From Clostridiaceae bacterium UBA4839 (GTDB taxonomy: Bacteria > Bacillota > Clostridia > Clostridiales > Caloramatoraceae), in the NCBI GenBank assembly GCA_002400085.1, contig DHEX01000032.1, forward strand, positions 1 through 10,273: a stretch of 10,273 nt of DNA, read 5' to 3'. Under the pieces are notes generated by a model. It did not search any database. It had not been told where the DNA came from and was given only the letters and a program-made list of their open reading frames with translations. The position numbers and the translations under genes are program-made. Below are positions 7,974 through 10,273 of the stretch, piece after piece. Positions within the stretch are counted from its first letter, which is position 1, and every line of letters begins with the position of its first letter.

Positions 7974-8041
7974 AACCAATCCAGAGGCGTAGCAGCCGTT
8001 TAAATATTACGAATGTAGCCATCGAATAAAATATCATGTGC

Positions 8042-8073
8042 AAAAAAATTTAGGGAATGCATATTGCGTTCCC
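8042..8073 (-). terminator. Rho-independent terminator after rplL
   Basis: The transcript reads GGGAACGC-AAUAU-GCAUUCCC, an eight-position stem (8066-8073 with 8053-8060) with one C-A mismatch. It is followed by UAAA and then seven U residues (8042-8048). It lies about 30 nt after the rplL stop. With the separate promoter in front of rpoB, it should keep most rplJL transcripts from entering rpoBC. Some read-through is possible because of the mismatch. Confidence 0.87.
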
Positions 8074-8101
8074 CAAAAATATCTTAATACAAACAAATAT
8101 A

Positions 8102-8461
8102 TTACTTGATTTCAACAGTTGCTCCGAATTCTTCGATTTTTGCTTTAAGCTGATCAGCTTCTTCTTTTGAAACTCCCTCTTTAACTGTCTTTGGAGCAGC
8201 ATCAACTAAATCCTTAGCTTCTTTAAGTCCAAGTCCAGTAATTTCTCTAACAGCCTTTATAACTTTAATCTTTTGATCTCCTATTTCTTTAAGAACTACA
8301 TCAAATTCTGTCTTTTCTTCTGCTGGAGCTGCTGCTGCACCTGCTGCTGCAACTGGAGCTGCTGCACTTACTCCAAACTTTTCCTCACATGCTTTGACCA
8401 ATTCATTTAATTCTAATACGCTCATTCCTTCTATAGAGCTTATAATTTCATCAATATTCAT
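8102..8461 (-). CDS. rplL: Ribosomal protein L7/L12
   Basis: L7/L12 is the multicopy flexible stalk protein that recruits translation GTPases such as EF-Tu, EF-G and IF2. The 119-residue product has the standard three parts: an N-terminal dimerisation and L10-binding domain (about 1-31, MNIDEIISSIEGMSVLELNE), an Ala/Pro-rich hinge (about 32-50, with AAAPVAAAGAAAAPA), and the globular C-terminal domain with KIKVIKAVREITGLGLKEAK, whose exposed helix contacts GTPases. The start ATG at 8461 has GGAGGTG upstream. It follows rplJ by 24 nt and is followed by a hairpin terminator about 30 nt past its TAA, so it ends the rplJL unit. Nothing is missing or odd in the protein. Confidence 0.98.
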   Translation of the reverse strand: MNIDEIISSIEGMSVLELNELVKACEEKFGVSAAAPVAAAGAAAAPAEEKTEFDVVLKEIGDQKIKVIKAVREITGLGLKEAKDLVDAAPKTVKEGVSKEEADQLKAKIEEFGATVEIK

Positions 8462-8485
8462 AATTTACACCTCCATTAAATTTAA

Positions 8486-8986
8486 CTAAGCATTAGCTTC
8501 TTGTTCTTTTTTTTCTTTAATTGCATTAACAACATAAACAAACTTTGAAAGTGGTGATTTCAAACTTCCAAGTAGTTTTGCAATCAATACTTCCTTTGGT
8601 GGTATCTTTGAAAGCTCATTAATCTTAGCACTATCAAAGAATTTGCCCTGAACAATTCCAGCTTTAAGTTCTATTGAATCATGATTTTTCGCAAAGTCTG
8701 CAAGGATTCTAGCCGGAGCAGTTGGGTCATCATATCCAAAAGCAACTGATACAGGACCCTTTAAGTATTCATCCATCTGTTCAAATCCTGCTTCTTTTGC
8801 AGCTCTTGACGTAAGAGTATTTTTAATAACTTTATATTCAACCCCTGCTTCTCTAAGCTGTTTTCTAAGTTGTGTATCCTCTTCAACAGTTATGCCTTTA
8901 TAGCTTGTAAGTATAACTGCTTGCGACTTTTTAATTTTTTCAGTTATTTCATTGACCTTTTGTTGTTTTAATTCTATATTGGCCAC
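8486..8986 (-). CDS. rplJ: Ribosomal protein L10
   Basis: L10 is the stalk base of the 50S subunit. It binds 23S rRNA next to L11 and carries L7/L12 dimers on its C-terminal helix. The start is chosen at the GTG at 8986, which gives MANIELKQQKV and 166 residues, the family length, with GGGAGGTG about eight bases upstream. The frame stays open for 39 more codons upstream, but that stretch is the structured leader RNA and is not L10-like. Visible features are the N-terminal rRNA-binding domain with SYKGITVEE and the YKVIKNTL segment, LKGPVSVAFGYDDP in the middle, and a C-terminal helix (about residues 130-166) ending in a Lys/Glu-rich tail. The stop is TAG, and rplL starts 24 nt downstream. Control is by the attenuator upstream. 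Confidence 0.97.
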   Translation of the reverse strand: MANIELKQQKVNEITEKIKKSQAVILTSYKGITVEEDTQLRKQLREAGVEYKVIKNTLTSRAAKEAGFEQMDEYLKGPVSVAFGYDDPTAPARILADFAKNHDSIELKAGIVQGKFFDSAKINELSKIPPKEVLIAKLLGSLKSPLSKFVYVVNAIKEKKEQEANA

Positions 8987-9020
8987 CAAGTACACCTCCC
9001 TGCTTTTATTAAAGCCATAA

Positions 9021-9050
9021 TTAAAGGCCTCTCCGCAGACAGAAAGGCCT
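9021..9050 (-). terminator. Attenuator terminator hairpin inside the L10 leader
   Basis: The transcript forms AGGCCUUUCU / GGAGAGGCCU, a ten-base-pair stem with two G-U pairs around the loop GUCUGC, followed by UUAAUUAU. The U-run is short, so termination may be partial, as expected for an attenuator. The loop-proximal half overlaps the strand used by the competing antiterminator stem, so the two folds exclude each other. Confidence 0.8.
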
Positions 9051-9124
9051 AATATATATCTATCATATATCAAACCTCGGTAGGTTGGTTTCCCGTTACG
9101 CAAATCTGCACCTACTGTCTACGG
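9021..9124 (-). promoter_or_regulatory. L10 leader: attenuator controlling rplJ-rplL
   Basis: This matches the Firmicutes L10-leader RNA family, in which the L10(L12)4 complex binds the leader and promotes premature termination, as established for B. subtilis rplJL. Two alternatives are visible. The antiterminator pairs CCGUAGACAG (9115-9124) with CUGUCUGCGG (9033-9042), ten positions with one G-U. The terminator reuses 9033-9042 inside a hairpin built on two copies of AGGCCU (9025-9030 and 9045-9050). Upstream of the terminator a further stem pairs GUAGGU (9110-9115) with ACCUAC (9080-9085), in the region expected to hold the protein-binding fold. The leader lies between the promoter at 9156-9184 and the rplJ ribosome binding site. 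Family assignment rests on structure and recalled sequence, not on a covariance search. Confidence 0.88.
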
Positions 9125-9155
9125 TAAATTTACTAATTTAAAAACATACTATTTA

Positions 9156-9184
9156 ATTTTATCAGCAAAAGAACGCCTTGTCAA
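9156..9184 (-). promoter_or_regulatory. Sigma-A promoter for rplJ-rplL
   Basis: On the minus strand TTGACA (9179-9184) is followed by a 17-bp spacer and TAAAAT (9156-9161). TGA immediately before the -10 forms an extended -10 element. Transcription would start near 9149 and give a leader of about 160 nt before rplJ. The -35 lies only three bases beyond the rplA stop codon. Since no terminator separates the genes, rplJL is probably fed both by this promoter and by read-through from rplKA. The near-consensus match is direct; activity is inferred. Confidence 0.85.
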
Positions 9185-9186
9185 TA

Positions 9187-9882
9187 TTATTCAAGAACTT
9201 TTGCTGGATTTATTTTAATTCCAGGCCCCATTGTACTTGAAAGAACTATGCTCTTAATGTACTGACCTTTAACTGTTGCTGGTCTAGCCTTAACTACCGC
9301 TTCCATAAGAACACGGAAGTTATCAGCAAGCTTTTCTTTTCCAAAAGATGCTTTTCCAATTGGGACGTGGATAATAGATGTTTTATCAACTCTATATTCA
9401 ACTTTACCAGCTTTAATGTCTGATAAAGCTTTAGCTACTTCAAACGTAACTGTTCCAGATTTTGGATTTGGCATAAGTCCCTTTGGCCCTAAAATTTTAC
9501 CAAGTCTTCCAACTAAGCCCATCATATCTGGAGTAGCAACTACAACATCAAAATCAAGCCAGTTTTCCTTTTGGATTTTTTCTATATATTCTTCTGCTCC
9601 AACATAGTCAGCTCCTGCAGCCTCTGCCTCTTTAGCCTTTTCTCCCTTTGCAATAACAAGAACTTTAACTGTTTTCCCTGTTCCATGAGGAAGAACTACA
9701 GCACCCCTAACCTGCTGGTCAGCATGTCTTGGATCAACTCCAAGCCTTATTGCAAGTTCAATTGTTTCATCAAACTTAGCTTTTGAAGTCTTAACTACAA
9801 GGTCAAGTGCTTCATCTGAATCATAATAATTTGTCTTGTCAATTAGTTTTTCGCTTTCTAAATATTTCTTTCCCTTTTTCAT
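9187..9882 (-). CDS. rplA: Ribosomal protein L1
   Basis: L1 is a 50S protein of the mobile L1 stalk that helps release E-site tRNA, and in many bacteria it is also a translational repressor of its own operon. The start is the ATG at 9882, giving MKKGKKYLES and 231 residues, the usual L1 length. It has AGGAGG at 9889-9894, six bases upstream. An upstream in-frame ATG at 9921 would add 13 residues but lies inside the intergenic hairpin, has no good ribosome binding site and encodes nothing L1-like. The L1 family signature VGRLGKILGPKGLMPNPKSG is intact in the middle of the protein, and the C-terminus ends in the conserved STMGPGIKINP segment. The stop is TAA, and a promoter for rplJ begins three bases past it, so there is no terminator between rplA and rplJ. 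Confidence 0.98.
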   Translation of the reverse strand: MKKGKKYLESEKLIDKTNYYDSDEALDLVVKTSKAKFDETIELAIRLGVDPRHADQQVRGAVVLPHGTGKTVKVLVIAKGEKAKEAEAAGADYVGAEEYIEKIQKENWLDFDVVVATPDMMGLVGRLGKILGPKGLMPNPKSGTVTFEVAKALSDIKAGKVEYRVDKTSIIHVPIGKASFGKEKLADNFRVLMEAVVKARPATVKGQYIKSIVLSSTMGPGIKINPAKVLE

Positions 9883-9894
9883 AATATACCTCCT

Positions 9895-9922
9895 TGTGGT
9901 ACAAACGGCATTGCCTCCCACA
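9895..9922 (-). promoter_or_regulatory. Candidate L1-binding autoregulatory hairpin in the rplK-rplA gap
   Basis: The transcript between rplK and rplA reads UGUGG-GA-GGC-AAU-GCC-GUUUGUA-CCACA. The outer stem pairs 9918-9922 with 9895-9899 (5 bp). The inner stem pairs 9913-9915 with 9907-9909, and an asymmetric internal loop lies between them. The same order of elements (GUGGGAGGC, then GCCG, then UACCAC) is found in the L1 stalk of bacterial 23S rRNA, to which L1 binds. L1 is known to repress its own mRNA through rRNA mimicry in E. coli. The hairpin lies directly against the rplA Shine-Dalgarno AGGAGG (9889-9894), so bound L1 would plausibly block rplA initiation. The structure and the mimicry are seen in the sequence; regulation here is inferred. 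Confidence 0.7.
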
Positions 9923-9943
9923 TTTTTAAGAAAAATTAAAATG

Positions 9944-10273
9944 TTATTCTACAACTATTCCCATGCTTTTTGCTGTTCCTTTTACCATTTCTATAGCTGT
10001 CTCAATGTTTGATGCATTTAAGTCCTGCATTTTCATTTGGGCAATTTCTTTAACTTTATCAAGAGAAACTGTAGCAACTTTTGTTTTGTTTGGCACTGCT
10101 GAACCACTTTCAATACCAGCTGCCTTCTTTAAAAGAACTGCTGCAGGTGGTGTTTTTAGTATAAAGCTAAATGACCTATCCTGATAAACAGTAAGAACAA
10201 CAGGTATTATAAGGCCTGCTTGATTTGCTGTTTTAGCATTGAATTCTTTGCAAAATTGCATAATGTTTATTCC
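9944..10273 (-). CDS. rplK: Ribosomal protein L11, 5' end missing (partial at window edge)
   Basis: L11 is a 50S subunit protein that binds the 23S rRNA GTPase-associated region and supports factor-dependent GTP hydrolysis and the stringent response. The visible part begins inside the gene. An in-frame ATG at 10261 is preceded by codons for Gly-Ile-Asn-Ile that match the conserved L11 segment before the Met, so that ATG is internal and the reading frame runs off the window. About 109 residues are present against the usual roughly 141, so about 30 N-terminal residues (start of the proline-rich N-terminal domain) are outside. Visible hallmarks are FCKEFNAKT, the VYQDRSFSF stretch, TPPAAVLLKKAAG, and the RNA-binding C-terminal domain ending in TAKSMGIVVE. 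The stop is TAA. It is the first gene of the rplK-rplA pair, 61 nt upstream of rplA. Identification is secure; only the start is unseen. Confidence 0.97.
   Translation of the reverse strand, partial: GINIMQFCKEFNAKTANQAGLIIPVVLTVYQDRSFSFILKTPPAAVLLKKAAGIESGSAVPNKTKVATVSLDKVKEIAQMKMQDLNASNIETAIEMVKGTAKSMGIVVE

Larger units (their letters stand above)
7778..8011. other. Unidentified structured element (ncRNA or small mobile element) between rplL and rpoB
   Basis: This non-coding segment lies between the rplL terminator and the rpoB promoter and is bounded by a perfect 10-bp inverted repeat, CGTAATATTT (7778-7787) and AAATATTACG (8002-8011). Inside are two strong hairpins (7810-7844 and 7914-7973), a small ACGG/CCGT hairpin (7888-7902), and a possible long-range helix CTACGC (7846-7851) with GCGTAG (7987-7992). 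GGATGGC (7862-7868, minus-strand sense) can also pair with GUCAUCC at 7798-7804. A GGAATAACNGATCTAC motif occurs twice, with a third partial copy. I see no open frame with a ribosome binding site, no transposase and no riboswitch motif that I know. Wobble pairs do not settle the strand: some stems fit better as plus RNA and some as minus RNA. It could be an independent structured RNA, a palindrome-rich non-autonomous insertion, or a processed spacer. Confidence 0.55.

Noticed and set aside
8987..9103. Longer rplJ start at the ATG at 9103
   Set aside because: The extension would translate the L10 leader and attenuator; the GTG at 8986 gives the standard L10 N-terminus and has GGGAGGTG upstream.
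9883..9921. Longer rplA start at the ATG at 9921
   Set aside because: The added 13 residues are unlike L1, the ATG sits in the L1-binding hairpin, and a much better ribosome binding site precedes the ATG at 9882.
10259..10261. ATG at 10261 as the start of rplK
   Set aside because: Upstream codons in the same frame continue the conserved L11 sequence (Gly-Ile-Asn-Ile) to the window edge, so this Met is internal.

Overview
This is a chromosomal housekeeping window from a low-GC Gram-positive bacterium, most likely a member of Clostridia close to Clostridium sensu stricto. The evidence is the gene order, the AT-rich third positions, strong GGAGG ribosome binding sites, GTG starts, and RpoB, RpoC and L11 sequences that read like clostridial proteins. 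I cannot name the species. All genes lie on the minus strand. In transcription order they are rplK (5' end cut off by the window edge), rplA, rplJ, rplL, rpoB and rpoC. They encode ribosomal proteins L11, L1, L10 and L7/L12 and the beta and beta' subunits of RNA polymerase.

Layout from right to left. rplK is followed 61 nt later by rplA; the gap holds a short hairpin that copies the L1-stalk sequence of 23S rRNA and abuts the rplA ribosome binding site. Just past the rplA stop is a near-consensus sigma-A promoter, then an L10-type attenuator leader with mutually exclusive antiterminator and terminator stems, then rplJ and rplL. A Rho-independent terminator follows rplL. A 544-nt gap separates rplL from rpoB. 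It contains a compact element of about 234 bp with two strong hairpins, repeated GGAATAAC-type motifs and 10-bp inverted ends. It also contains a second near-consensus promoter with an extended -10, and a structured leader of about 175 nt. rpoB and rpoC are 14 nt apart and clearly co-transcribed. Beyond rpoC, the last 196 nt of the window hold no gene. They carry a GC-richer pair of identical palindromes in inverted orientation (REPIN/MITE-like) and no classical terminator.

The genes form one supply line for translation and transcription machinery, split into separately tunable units: rplKA (apparently L1-controlled), rplJL (L10-L12-controlled attenuation) and rpoBC (own promoter after a terminator). 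This would let L7/L12 be made in excess over polymerase. Most of the window is conventional. The two pieces the core genes do not explain are the structured element between rplL and rpoB and the inverted palindrome pair downstream of rpoC.
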